Shown here: positions 40,389 through 48,995 of the stretch, in pieces | Layout of the letters: every line of letters starts with the position of its first letter | Position numbering within the stretch: the first letter of the stretch is position 1 | Source: Staphylococcus schleiferi | GTDB lineage: Bacteria > Bacillota > Bacilli > Staphylococcales > Staphylococcaceae | Assembly: GCF_900458895.1 (NCBI RefSeq) | Contig: NZ_LR962863.1 | Location: 1,302,001 to 1,366,000, forward strand | Reading direction: 5' to 3' | Length of the DNA: 64,000 bases | Made by a program: the position numbers and the translations under genes | Notes under the pieces: model-generated | What the model was told of the DNA's origin: nothing | Databases searched by the model: none | What the model saw: only the letters and a program-made list of their open reading frames with translations

Positions 40389-41372
40389 ATGGCTAAAATC
40401 ACTTACTTAGAAGCAATTAAACAAGCATTGGATCTTTCATTAGAACAAGACCCTCAAACATTTATATTAGGTGAAGATGTGGGTAAAAAGGGAGGCGTAT
40501 TTGGTGTTACGGCAGGTTTACAAGATAAATATGGCAAGTATCGTGTATTAGATACACCACTGGCTGAATCAAATATCGTCGGTTCAGCTATAGGTGCAGC
40601 CATGATGGGCAAACGTCCTATTGCTGAAATACAATTTGCTGAGTATATTTTACCTGCAACAAACCAAATTATGAGTGAAGCCGCAAAATTACGTTATCGT
40701 TCTAATAATGATTGGCACGCACCTCTAACAATTCGTGCGCCGTTTGGTGGCGGCATACATGGTGCTTTATACCACTCCCAAAGTATTGAAAGTGTGTTTG
40801 CGTCTACACCAGGTTTAACAGTCGTTATTCCTTCAACACCGTATGATGCGAAAGGTTTGTTACTTGCTTCTATCGCATCTAATGATCCTGTACTCTTTTT
40901 TGAACATAAAAAGGCGTATCGATTACTAAAAGAGGAAGTACCTGAAGCGTATTACACTGTACCGTTAGGCAAAGCAGATGTTAAGCGTGAAGGTAATGAC
41001 ATTACAGTATTTTCATACGGGCTTGCAGTGAACTATTGCTTACAAGCCGCTGATATATTAAAAGATGAAAATATTGATGTTGAAGTTGTAGATTTACGTA
41101 CGGTATATCCAATTGATCAAGAAACGATTGTTCGTTGCGCGAAAAAAACAGGGAAATGCTTGTTAGTTACTGAAGATAATAAAGAAGGCAGTATTTTATC
41201 TGAAGTCGCAGCAATTATCGCCGAAAATTGCTTATTTGATTTAGATGCGCCAATTATGCGACTTGCTGGTCCTGATGTGCCAGCAATGCCATTTTCGCCT
41301 CCACTCGAAGACGAATTTATGATTAATCCAGATAAAATTAAAAATAAAATGCGTGAACTTGCGCGCTTTTAA
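40389..41372 (+). CDS. bkdAB: branched-chain 2-oxo acid dehydrogenase E1 beta
   Basis: Partner of E1 alpha, 327 residues. It has the transketolase pyrimidine domain (GEDVGKKGGVFGVTAGL, TPLAESNIVGSAIGAA) and the C-terminal domain (DLRTVYPIDQET). It starts two bases after bkdAA with AAGGAGGG upstream. Confidence 0.96.
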   Translation: MAKITYLEAIKQALDLSLEQDPQTFILGEDVGKKGGVFGVTAGLQDKYGKYRVLDTPLAESNIVGSAIGAAMMGKRPIAEIQFAEYILPATNQIMSEAAKLRYRSNNDWHAPLTIRAPFGGGIHGALYHSQSIESVFASTPGLTVVIPSTPYDAKGLLLASIASNDPVLFFEHKKAYRLLKEEVPEAYYTVPLGKADVKREGNDITVFSYGLAVNYCLQAADILKDENIDVEVVDLRTVYPIDQETIVRCAKKTGKCLLVTEDNKEGSILSEVAAIIAENCLFDLDAPIMRLAGPDVPAMPFSPPLEDEFMINPDKIKNKMRELARF

Positions 41373-41383
41373 GGAGGGTCATC

Positions 41384-42697
41384 ATGGAAATTAAAATGCC
41401 AAAACTTGGAGAAAGTGTCCATGAAGGAACGATTGAACAATGGCTAGTCAATGAAGGCGATCAAATTGAAGAATATGATCCTTTATGCGAAGTTATTACA
41501 GATAAAGTTACAGCCGAAGTACCTTCTTCATATACTGGTACAATCACTAAAATTATTGCGCAAGCAGGCGAAACAATTGAAGTCGGTGCAGTGATATGTG
41601 AAATGGAAGTGGCAAATCATGATGCAGATTCCTCTGTAAGTACATCTAGTGAGCAACAAGAAGCATCAGGAACGACTGAAGCAGTTCATGCACCTCAATC
41701 TGTGACTTCTAATCAAGATAAGGCGGGTACTAAAGTTAAAAATAACGGCCGTTTCTCACCAGTCGTATTTCGTCTGGCATCGGAACATAATATTGATTTA
41801 GCAAATGTAGAAGGCACCGGTTTTGAAGGTCGTGTGACAAAGAAAGATATTGAAGCGTATATCGCAGGTCAAGGTACTACATCACAAGCTACGCAAACAT
41901 CACAAACTTCTGGAACACACAACCAAACTGTTGAAGAACCCGTCGTTCAGGAGCTAGCTACAAGTCATGAGAATACGCATGTCTTTTCACATGACAACCA
42001 TTCACAAGCTATTCCAATTAACGGTGTTCGCAGACAAATTGCTAAAAAAATGGTACAAAGTGTTCAAGAAATTCCACACGCTTGGATGAAAGTAGAAGTG
42101 GATGCCACTGAATTAACTAAAACTAGAAATCACTATAAAGGACAGTTTAAAGCACAGGAAGGCTATAATTTAACTTATTTTGCCTTTTTTGTAAAAGCTG
42201 TCGCTGAAGCTTTGAAAAAATATCCACTTCTCAATAGTACGTGGCATGAAAATGAAATTATTCTTCATTCAGATGTGAATATTTCAATCGCTGTCGCACA
42301 TGAAGATAAACTATTCGTACCTGTTATTCACCATGCAGACGAAAAATCCATCAAAGGCATTGCGCGTGAGATCAATGAATTAGCACAAAAAGCACGTCGC
42401 CATCAATTAACACATGAAGATATGCAAGGTGGTACTTTTACTGTCAATAATACAGGGACTTTCGGTTCTGTAAGCTCTATGGGCATTATTAATCATCCAC
42501 AAGCTGCAATACTTCAAGTAGAATCCATTGTGAAACGACCTGTTGTCATTGATGATATGATTGCAATCCGTCAAATGGTCAATCTCTGTCTCTCTTTAGA
42601 TCATCGTATGCTTGATGGTTTACAAGCAGGACAATTTCTAAATGAAGTCAAACAACGTATTGAAAGCTACACTTTAGAGCATACGCAAATATATTAA
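41384..42697 (+). CDS. bkdB: branched-chain 2-oxo acid dehydrogenase E2 (lipoamide acyltransferase)
   Basis: Core acyltransferase, 437 residues. One lipoyl domain spans residues 1-75 (lipoyl lysine K41 in EVITDKVTAEV). A Gln/Ser/Thr linker precedes the peripheral-subunit-binding domain (about 123-160), and a second linker leads to the catalytic domain ending with DHRMLDG. The lipoate would come through LipM. Last gene of the operon; a terminator follows. Confidence 0.96.
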   Translation: MEIKMPKLGESVHEGTIEQWLVNEGDQIEEYDPLCEVITDKVTAEVPSSYTGTITKIIAQAGETIEVGAVICEMEVANHDADSSVSTSSEQQEASGTTEAVHAPQSVTSNQDKAGTKVKNNGRFSPVVFRLASEHNIDLANVEGTGFEGRVTKKDIEAYIAGQGTTSQATQTSQTSGTHNQTVEEPVVQELATSHENTHVFSHDNHSQAIPINGVRRQIAKKMVQSVQEIPHAWMKVEVDATELTKTRNHYKGQFKAQEGYNLTYFAFFVKAVAEALKKYPLLNSTWHENEIILHSDVNISIAVAHEDKLFVPVIHHADEKSIKGIAREINELAQKARRHQLTHEDMQGGTFTVNNTGTFGSVSSMGIINHPQAAILQVESIVKRPVVIDDMIAIRQMVNLCLSLDHRMLDGLQAGQFLNEVKQRIESYTLEHTQIY

Positions 42698-42804
42698 TCT
42701 GTAAATAACGAATCAAACCTATAACACAAGCTAAAATCATTCGTTACACATAGAAAGTACAATGCAAGTTATTTAAATAAGCATCAACATTTTATATAAA
42801 CATT

Positions 42805-42847
42805 AAAAAGAAAAGGTTGGGCATGGCGCGCTCAGCTTTTTCTTTTT
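42805..42847 (+). terminator. bkd operon terminator
   Basis: AAAAAGAAAAGGtTGgGC pairs with GCtCAgCTTTTTCTTTTT. The rest of the 42698-43015 gap shows no gene; a promoter for the bacilliredoxin gene is expected there but I cannot fix it. Confidence 0.85.
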
Positions 42848-43015
42848 ATAAAAATAAACACATCTGCTTTTGGTGGATGATACAGGGAATCATATAGGAT
42901 ACCTTCTATATAAATGTTTTCTCGACATTAAAAGCGAACATAGAATGATTGCAGTCCACATGAACGTTTAGTAAAATAAAAATAGTTCAAGCCTAATGTA
43001 TGGAGGAATGTCAAA

Positions 43016-43453
43016 ATGGATTTAAATTTTGATTTATATATGAATAATGTCGTTCAGCAAGCGCGTTCAGAAATGGACCATGCTGGTTATGAACAATTAA
43101 CGACAGAAGAAGAAGTGGATCAAGTTTTCAAACAAGAGGGTACAACTTTAGTCATGGTGAATTCTGTTTGTGGCTGTGCAGGAGGAATTGCACGTCCAGC
43201 TGCAATGCACGCTTTACATTACGATGTATTACCTGACCGTCTTGTTACAGTATTTGCGGGCCAAGATAAAGAAGCGACACAACGTGCAAGAGATTATTTC
43301 GAAGGGTATGCACCATCTAGTCCTTCTTTTGCGCTGATGAAAGATGGCAAAATTACTGAAATGGTGGAACGCCACCAAATCGAGGGACACGATACAATGG
43401 ATGTCATCACTCAATTGCAACGTTTGTTTGATCGCTACTGTGTTGAAAAGTAG
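43016..43453 (+). CDS. brxB: bacilliredoxin, BrxA/BrxB family
   Basis: Thioredoxin-fold protein that removes bacillithiol from S-bacillithiolated proteins. It has 145 residues with the family's CGC active site in [16 protein letters not shown]. Start ATG follows GGAGGAA. The Bacillus homologue yqiW (brxB) likewise follows the bkd cluster, so brxB is preferred over brxA on position. Confidence 0.93.
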   Translation: MDLNFDLYMNNVVQQARSEMDHAGYEQLTTEEEVDQVFKQEGTTLVMVNSVCGCAGGIARPAAMHALHYDVLPDRLVTVFAGQDKEATQRARDYFEGYAPSSPSFALMKDGKITEMVERHQIEGHDTMDVITQLQRLFDRYCVEK

Positions 43454-43464
43454 GGTGACGTCGC

Positions 43465-44445
43465 ATGTTACGTTTAAATCCATATCGTATCGGATTAAGA
43501 ACGATTAAAACTGCGATAGGCATGGCACTAGGTGTAATCATTGCACAGCTTTTAGGGTTGGATAATTACGCATCTAGTGCTATTTTAGTTGTTTTATGTA
43601 TCAAAGATACAAAAATGAACTCTGTACACGCCATCGTTTCTCGTTTTATTTCCTGTCTTATCGCTATCGCCTTTGGAGCAACAATTTTCACTTTACTCGG
43701 TCAACATGCTTGGGTACTCGGCTTAATTGTTTTATTTTTTATTCCTACAACAGTAATGATTAATATGCAAGAAGGTGTCGTCACAAGTATTGTCATTTTA
43801 CTTCACTTTTTTAATGCAAAAGTAATAAATTTTGACCTTGTTATTAATGAGATTTTATTGTTGATCGTTGGCTTATCCATCGCTTTTACAATGAATACGA
43901 TTATGCCAAATCTCGATCACGCATTATCTAAATATAAGCGAGAGATAGAAGCTCAAATTAAACGGATTTTTTATGTTTACAGCGATGCTTGTGCTCAACA
44001 TAATAATCATCCTAATGTTTCATTTAATTCTCTTTCTAAAACAATACAAGAAGCAAAATCACTCGCTTTTAGGGATGTTAAAAATCACTTTGTACGTAAT
44101 GAAAATAGTTACTATCATTATTTCGACATGCGAGAAGACCAAGTTGAAATTTTAAAACGGATAAAGGACCATATCGAACATATTCATGCTGATGATGTTA
44201 TGAGTGCGCGTGTCTCTCATTTATTTAAAGAAATGGCGGAAAATGTGAATGAAAATAACTATACTGCGTTACGCCTTCACACACTTTACCAAATTCGTTT
44301 GGAAATCGAACAATTGCCTTTACCCACTACGCATGAAGAGCTTCATACGCGCTCAAGTATGATACAAATTTTATATGATACTGAAGAGTATTTAACGATT
44401 AAATCTAAATTTGGATCACTTAAAATGCACCACGAAGTTCAATAG
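43465..44445 (+). CDS. aromatic acid exporter family protein (YqjA-like)
   Basis: A 326-residue membrane protein. Its N-terminal half has about five to six membrane segments (to residue ~145) of the ArAE_1/FUSC type (LRTIKTAIGMALGVIIAQLL). The C-terminal half is a soluble helical domain with a YHYFDMREDQVEILKRI core. The substrate is unknown; the family name comes from distant exporters. Start ATG lies 11 bases after brxB, so the two may be co-transcribed. Confidence 0.88.
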   Translation: MLRLNPYRIGLRTIKTAIGMALGVIIAQLLGLDNYASSAILVVLCIKDTKMNSVHAIVSRFISCLIAIAFGATIFTLLGQHAWVLGLIVLFFIPTTVMINMQEGVVTSIVILLHFFNAKVINFDLVINEILLLIVGLSIAFTMNTIMPNLDHALSKYKREIEAQIKRIFYVYSDACAQHNNHPNVSFNSLSKTIQEAKSLAFRDVKNHFVRNENSYYHYFDMREDQVEILKRIKDHIEHIHADDVMSARVSHLFKEMAENVNENNYTALRLHTLYQIRLEIEQLPLPTTHEELHTRSSMIQILYDTEEYLTIKSKFGSLKMHHEVQ

Positions 44446-44507
44446 TAGTCTGAATTATCCCATAAAAGAAATATAAAAGAATCTGGGACATAAATACCAA
44501 AATAAAT

Positions 44508-44553
44508 AGCTCGAAGATGATTTTGATAAAAATCCTCTTCGAGCTTCCTTTTT
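44508..44553 (+). terminator. terminator of the exporter-like gene (hairpin family, copy B)
   Basis: AGCTCGAAGAtGATTTT pairs with AAAATCcTCTTCGAGCT, followed by T-rich sequence. It lies 62 bases after the exporter stop, inside repeat copy 1. Confidence 0.8.
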
Positions 44554-44630
44554 ATTGTCATGCTTCGTATTATATAGGCTCGCTTTCCGAGGGGACAGCC
44601 TCAGCCTGTAGTCTTCGGCTCGTCCTGTTC
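44508..44630 (-). repeat. dispersed intergenic repeat, copy 1 (inverted relative to copy 2)
   Basis: On the reverse strand this reads GAACAGGACgaGCCGAAG, TACAGgCTGAGGC, CGGAA, AATACGAAG and then the AGCTCGAAGAnGATTTT hairpin. The same blocks in the same order occur at 51679-51802 on the forward strand. The unit is about 123 bases and has no ORF. It is unlike the known GC-rich STAR repeats of S. aureus, as far as I can judge. Confidence 0.7.
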
Positions 44631-44696
44631 CCTCAGGAGTCTCGCTATAAATACTTCGCTTATATATGTAATCATTCACCATTATCCTTTAAAAAA

Positions 44697-44760
44697 TAAG
44701 GCACTTTCGTATAATTTAATTAATCACAACAAAAACTAAACTAACGAGGTGCCTAAGGAA
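44697..44760. other. unexplained promoter-like segment flanked by AGGCAC/GTGCCT
   Basis: AAGGCAC (44698-44704) and GTGCCT (44749-44754) enclose a TATAAT-containing AT-rich stretch. No ORF follows. It looks like the left end or leader of a lost insertion sequence, but I cannot name one. Confidence 0.35.
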
Positions 44761-44800
44761 ATTAGTCGCATCTAGTGCGGCTAAACTGATGATAAAAGGA

Positions 44801-44843
44801 AAAAAATCCGAGATTTTTCGTTTTTTACGAAAACCTCGGATTT
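44801..44843 (-). terminator. terminator of the Prli42-like gene
   Basis: On the reverse strand, AAATCCGAGgTTTTCG pairs with CGAAAAaTCTCGGATTT and is followed by a T-run. A smaller hairpin (TGAGACAA/TTGTCTCA, 44854-44871) lies between it and the gene end. Confidence 0.75.
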
Positions 44844-44888
44844 CATCGATTATTGAGACAATTTTGTCTCAGGCTCTTTTAACATCCA

Positions 44889-44990
44889 CTACATGCTTAA
44901 CAAAGGTGCGACACCTGTTAAAATAAGTGACGCGACGATAGCTAAAAGCATGACAATTAATAAAACTTTTCTAACCTTTTTGTTTAACAA
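44889..44990 (-). CDS. 33-residue membrane miniprotein, Prli42-like
   Basis: Too short for normal gene finding. Reads M-LNKKVRKVLLIVMLLAIV then ASLILTGVAPLLSM. It has a basic N-terminus and one membrane helix. The start is TTG with a perfect GGAGG (44999-45003) eight bases upstream. A strong terminator follows on the same strand. From memory it closely resembles Prli42, the Listeria miniprotein that anchors the stressosome at the membrane (NKKV near the start, an LxAIVxSxxLTGV helix). Staphylococci lack a full stressosome, so its role here would differ. The gene call is well supported by signals; the name rests on recalled similarity. Confidence 0.75.
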   Translation of the reverse strand: MLNKKVRKVLLIVMLLAIVASLILTGVAPLLSM

Positions 44991-45311
44991 AATCTACGCC
45001 TCCAAGTCATCATCTCGAAATTTGACTATACAAACATGGTTTTAAAAATGACATCAACTGTACTTCATCCCTCGATGAAAACCATCGATAACATCATAAT
45101 AAATAGCCAATTCATTGATATTTACGTTTAATACGCCATTATTAAATGAACTTAATACCGTTGACGCTTATCATCAATGACTAATAACGAAATTATAACA
45201 TTCATTAATTCAAAACGCCAAAGCAATTTTAACTCTGATTTAAAATTAGATATTTTGCATAATGAGGGTTTTTCGATAAAATGACATTAAAGTTCAAAGG
45301 AAGGTGACATA

Positions 45312-46427
45312 ATGGTTAATGAAGAAAGATTGTTAAATACATTTCTTGAATTAGTACAAATTGATTCTGAAACAGGGCATGAAGAAATCATTCAACCCAT
45401 CCTAAAACGTAAATTCGAGGCTTTAGGATTAAAAGTTGTTGAAGACCAAGCACAACAAGAAACAGGATTTGGTGCAAATAATTTAATCTGTACATTACCA
45501 GCCACTCATACAGAGTATGACAAAATTTATTTTACGAGTCACATGGATACTGTGGAGCCAGGTCGAAACGTGAAGCCTATTATCAAAGAAAATGGTTTTA
45601 TTTATTCAGATGGAACTACTGTTTTAGGGGCAGATGACAAAGCAGGTTTAGCGGTTATATTTGAAGTTCTTGAAGTGATACAAGAGCAAAATCTTCAACA
45701 CGGACAAATTCAATTTGTGATTACAGTCGGAGAAGAATCAGGCTTAGTAGGGGCTAAAGCATTAAGAAAAGACGATCTAGATGCTGATTATGGATATGCT
45801 ATTGATTCTTCAGTTCCTGTCGGACATATCACTACTGGGGCGCCTTATCAATCAAAAGTCAATGCAACAATTCATGGTAAAAAAGCACATGCGAGTACCC
45901 CTGAAGAAGGTATTAGTGCTATCAATATTGCAGCGAAAGCCATCAGTCAAATGAAATTAGGGCAAATTGATCACGAAACAACAGCAAATATTGGAAAGTT
46001 CCAAGGGGGCGGGCCGACAAATGTCGTCACTGATCTCGTGAATATATGGGCAGAAGTACGTTCTCATTCAAAAGAAAAATTAGATGCACAAATCGAACAT
46101 ATGGAGAAAACCTTTCAATCGACTGCTGAGCAATTTAATTGTCACGCAGAAGTTGAAACTTCACTCTCTTATCCAGGCTTTCGAATTCAGCCTGAAGACA
46201 AAGTGTATCAAATTGCTGAACAAGCTTCTCGTGCGCTTGGCTTTGATATGCAAGTCAATGTCGGTGGGGGCGGTTCAGACGGTAACATCATTAATAAATT
46301 AGGCATTCCTTCTGTCATTTTAGGTGTTGGCTATGAAAAAATACACACAACTGACGAACGTATTTCAACACAATCTTTAAATGATTTAGCAAATTACGTC
46401 CTTAAAATCATTGAAATCGCTAAATAA
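45312..46427 (+). CDS. M20 family peptidase, PepT-like (YqjE-type)
   Basis: Zinc aminopeptidase/carboxypeptidase-fold enzyme of 371 residues. Metal ligands lie in FTSHMDTVEPG, GADDKAGLAV and GEESGLVGAKAL, with a lid domain in the middle (HASTPEEGISAINIAAKAI) and a C-terminal VGGGGSDGNIIN. Usually annotated as peptidase T-like; the true substrate is unknown. Start ATG follows AAGGAAGGTGA. The ~300 bases upstream hold no gene beyond the reverse-strand miniprotein. Confidence 0.92.
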   Translation: MVNEERLLNTFLELVQIDSETGHEEIIQPILKRKFEALGLKVVEDQAQQETGFGANNLICTLPATHTEYDKIYFTSHMDTVEPGRNVKPIIKENGFIYSDGTTVLGADDKAGLAVIFEVLEVIQEQNLQHGQIQFVITVGEESGLVGAKALRKDDLDADYGYAIDSSVPVGHITTGAPYQSKVNATIHGKKAHASTPEEGISAINIAAKAISQMKLGQIDHETTANIGKFQGGGPTNVVTDLVNIWAEVRSHSKEKLDAQIEHMEKTFQSTAEQFNCHAEVETSLSYPGFRIQPEDKVYQIAEQASRALGFDMQVNVGGGGSDGNIINKLGIPSVILGVGYEKIHTTDERISTQSLNDLANYVLKIIEIAK

Positions 46428-46501
46428 GATTGCGAAAGTGTTTCATGACTTATTATATGGTACAATAAGTCCGTAATTTATAAATAAGAGAGGTTAGTAA
46501 A

Positions 46502-47905
46502 ATGACACAACAAATTGGTGTAGTAGGTTTAGCCGTAATGGGTAAAAACCTAGCTTGGAATATTGAATCCCGTGGCTACAGTGTATCAGTATTTAATCGT
46601 TCTTCTGAAAAAACAGATTTAATGGTTGAAGAATCAAAAGGAAAAAACATTGTTCCAACATATTCAATTGAAGAATTTGTAAATTCTTTAGAAAAACCAC
46701 GTAAAATATTATTAATGGTTAAAGCTGGTGAAGCTACAGATAAAACAATCGAAAGTTTATTACCTTTACTTGATAATGACGATATTTTAATTGATGGTGG
46801 CAATACAAACTATTTAGATACGATTCGTAGAAATAAAGCATTAGCTGAAAGTGGTATTAACTTTATCGGCATGGGTGTTTCTGGCGGTGAAGTCGGTGCC
46901 TTAACTGGTCCTTCAATGATGCCTGGTGGACAAAAAGAAGCTTATGAGAAAGTGGCAGACATTTTAGAAGCTATCTCTGCTAAAGCGAAAGACGGTACAC
47001 CTTGTGTGACTTATATTGGACCAAACGGCGCTGGTCATTACGTTAAAATGGTACACAATGGTATCGAGTATGCAGATATGCAACTTATTGCTGAAAGTTA
47101 TATCATTATGAAAGATTTACTCGGTATGCAACATGAAGAGATTTCTCAAACATTCAAATCTTGGAATGCTGGCGAGTTAGAAAGTTATCTTATTGAAATC
47201 ACTGGAGATATCTTCACGAAATTAGATGAAAATGGCGATCCGCTTGTTGAAAAAATCATGGACCAAGCTGGACAAAAAGGGACTGGTAAATGGACATCGA
47301 TTAACGCTTTAGAATTAGGAGCGCCATTAACAATCATTACTGAATCTGTATTTGCACGTTTTATTTCTTCATTAAAAACACAACGTGTCAATGCTTCAAA
47401 ACTTTTAAATGGTCCTTCTGCTTCATTTGAAGGGGATAAAGAAGCATTTCTTGAAAAAATCCGTCGCGCTTTATACATGAGTAAAATTTGTTCATATGCG
47501 CAAGGATTTGACCAAATGAAATCTGCAAGTGAAGATAATAATTGGAATTTACAATTAGGCGAACTTGCGATGATTTGGAGAGAAGGTTGTATCATTCGTG
47601 CGCAATTCTTACAAAAAATTAAAGATGCATACGACAAAGACAATCAATTACAAAATCTTTTATTAGATGATTACTTTAAGGATATCGTTACAGAATATCA
47701 ATCTGCTTTGCGTGATGTCGTGGCAACAAGTGTTCAAAACGGTATTGCAATTCCTGGTTTTGCAGCAAGTATTAACTACTATGATAGTTATCGTTCAGCT
47801 GAATTACCTGCCAACTTAATCCAAGCACAACGCGATTACTTTGGTGCACACACTTACCAACGTAAAGATAAAGAAGGTACATTCCATACACACTGGACAG
47901 AGTAA
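46502..47905 (+). CDS. gnd: 6-phosphogluconate dehydrogenase, decarboxylating
   Basis: Third step of the oxidative pentose phosphate route, making ribulose-5-phosphate and NADPH. It has 467 residues: Rossmann start [29 protein letters not shown], substrate-binding [10 protein letters not shown], catalytic [15 protein letters not shown], and a C-terminal helical domain with AAGITRDYFG-like [13 protein letters not shown]. zwf lies 1.1 kb downstream on the other strand. Confidence 0.98.
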   Translation: MTQQIGVVGLAVMGKNLAWNIESRGYSVSVFNRSSEKTDLMVEESKGKNIVPTYSIEEFVNSLEKPRKILLMVKAGEATDKTIESLLPLLDNDDILIDGGNTNYLDTIRRNKALAESGINFIGMGVSGGEVGALTGPSMMPGGQKEAYEKVADILEAISAKAKDGTPCVTYIGPNGAGHYVKMVHNGIEYADMQLIAESYIIMKDLLGMQHEEISQTFKSWNAGELESYLIEITGDIFTKLDENGDPLVEKIMDQAGQKGTGKWTSINALELGAPLTIITESVFARFISSLKTQRVNASKLLNGPSASFEGDKEAFLEKIRRALYMSKICSYAQGFDQMKSASEDNNWNLQLGELAMIWREGCIIRAQFLQKIKDAYDKDNQLQNLLLDDYFKDIVTEYQSALRDVVATSVQNGIAIPGFAASINYYDSYRSAELPANLIQAQRDYFGAHTYQRKDKEGTFHTHWTE

Positions 47906-47932
47906 TCCATTTTGGATGATATCAAATGATTA

Positions 47933-47973
47933 AAAAAGAGACTCCGCAAGCAATAAGTTGCGAGTCTCTTTTT
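47933..47973. terminator. bidirectional terminator between gnd and the AraC-type gene
   Basis: AAAAAGAGACTcCGCAA pairs with TTGCGaGTCTCTTTTT. Confidence 0.9.
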
Positions 47974-47999
47974 AGTATCTTTATTTGTAACTTCAAATA

Positions 48000-48866
48000 T
48001 TACTCATCGTCAATATTGACTGGTACGCAAAGTTGCACTTTCGTAAATGGATCCTCAAAAGAAATCTCAAATGGATAAATTTCAACGTAAAGACTATTAC
48101 GTTCAAAAGGTAAAGTCAGTTGTAAACTGGTTTCTATGTAATGCCACGCTTCACTCGTGACATAATCAATCTCTCCTTGTAAATTAAACAATGCAAATTG
48201 ACGTTCAGCAAAGAAACGATCTTCTAAATGTGCAGGCAAACGCTCACTTGGCACACCTACAAAAACTTCCAAGCCCTGATCTAAAGGACAGCTTACAACA
48301 AATAATTCGCTAGGACTGCGATCATTATAACGTATCATATCTTTCAATCGGCCATCTGCTTTCAAATCCTCAAGAAAGTCAGGCACAATAAAATGATTAT
48401 CTAATTCATTTGAAGGGATAAAACGAGAGTGCCCCACTAAAGTAAAGCCTCCCATATTATCGAGACGATAAGGAAGTGGGGGACGAGAAGTCGTTGATAA
48501 TTTCAAATACAATCTTTCTTGCATTTTCAATTGGTCTTGCTTCAATTTAGCTTGTAACGGTGAAACCCCATGATAATCACTAAAATCATGTGCAAAATCA
48601 TTTACATCTTCATAATGATAGCGTTTAGCCACATTGATTAAACGATTTGCACCTTGAATTAAATCTTTGGCAGCTAACGTTAATCGTCTCGCTCGACAAT
48701 ATTCACGAGGGGTTTGGCCTATAATCATCGTAAAAGATTGTTCTAAATGATAAGGAGAAATTTCAACGTATTCACTTAACGTTTGCAAATCAAACGATTC
48801 TAAAAGATGATCTTCCATATAGACTATAGCACGTTGCAACTGTTTGATAACGTCCAAAATTTTCAC
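48000..48866 (-). CDS. AraC-family regulator with GyrI-like effector domain
   Basis: A 288-residue transcription factor. Residues 8-110 hold two helix-turn-helix motifs (LQTLSEYVEISPYHLEQSF and VAKRYHYEDVNDFAHDFSDY). Residues about 130-288 form a GyrI/Rob-type ligand domain (GGFTLVGHSRFIPSNE, FVGVPSERLPAHL, FALFNLQGEIDYV). Such proteins often sense small amphipathic drugs or metabolites. It lies between gnd and zwf, so control of the pentose phosphate genes is possible but unproven. Confidence 0.9.
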   Translation of the reverse strand: MKILDVIKQLQRAIVYMEDHLLESFDLQTLSEYVEISPYHLEQSFTMIIGQTPREYCRARRLTLAAKDLIQGANRLINVAKRYHYEDVNDFAHDFSDYHGVSPLQAKLKQDQLKMQERLYLKLSTTSRPPLPYRLDNMGGFTLVGHSRFIPSNELDNHFIVPDFLEDLKADGRLKDMIRYNDRSPSELFVVSCPLDQGLEVFVGVPSERLPAHLEDRFFAERQFALFNLQGEIDYVTSEAWHYIETSLQLTLPFERNSLYVEIYPFEISFEDPFTKVQLCVPVNIDDE

Positions 48867-48926
48867 TCCCTATACTCTTAAAACTCACGACGCACGATTT
48901 TTCGTATCTAGTTATCAATTATATAA

Positions 48927-48967
48927 CAAAAAACAGCTAAGTGATACTAAAACCGTATCTCTTAGCT
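48927..48967 (-). terminator. zwf terminator
   Basis: AGCTAAGtGATAC (48935-48947) pairs with GTATCtCTTAGCT (48955-48967). On the reverse strand it is followed by TTTTTT just past the zwf stop. Confidence 0.85.
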
Positions 48968-48995
48968 CATTTTCTATTAGCCTTATGTTTTTAAA

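Noticed and set aside
44455..44699. Short ORFs on both strands in the exporter-peptidase gap
   Set aside because: They lie within the inverted repeat and hairpin and read as unrelated low-quality peptides in each frame.
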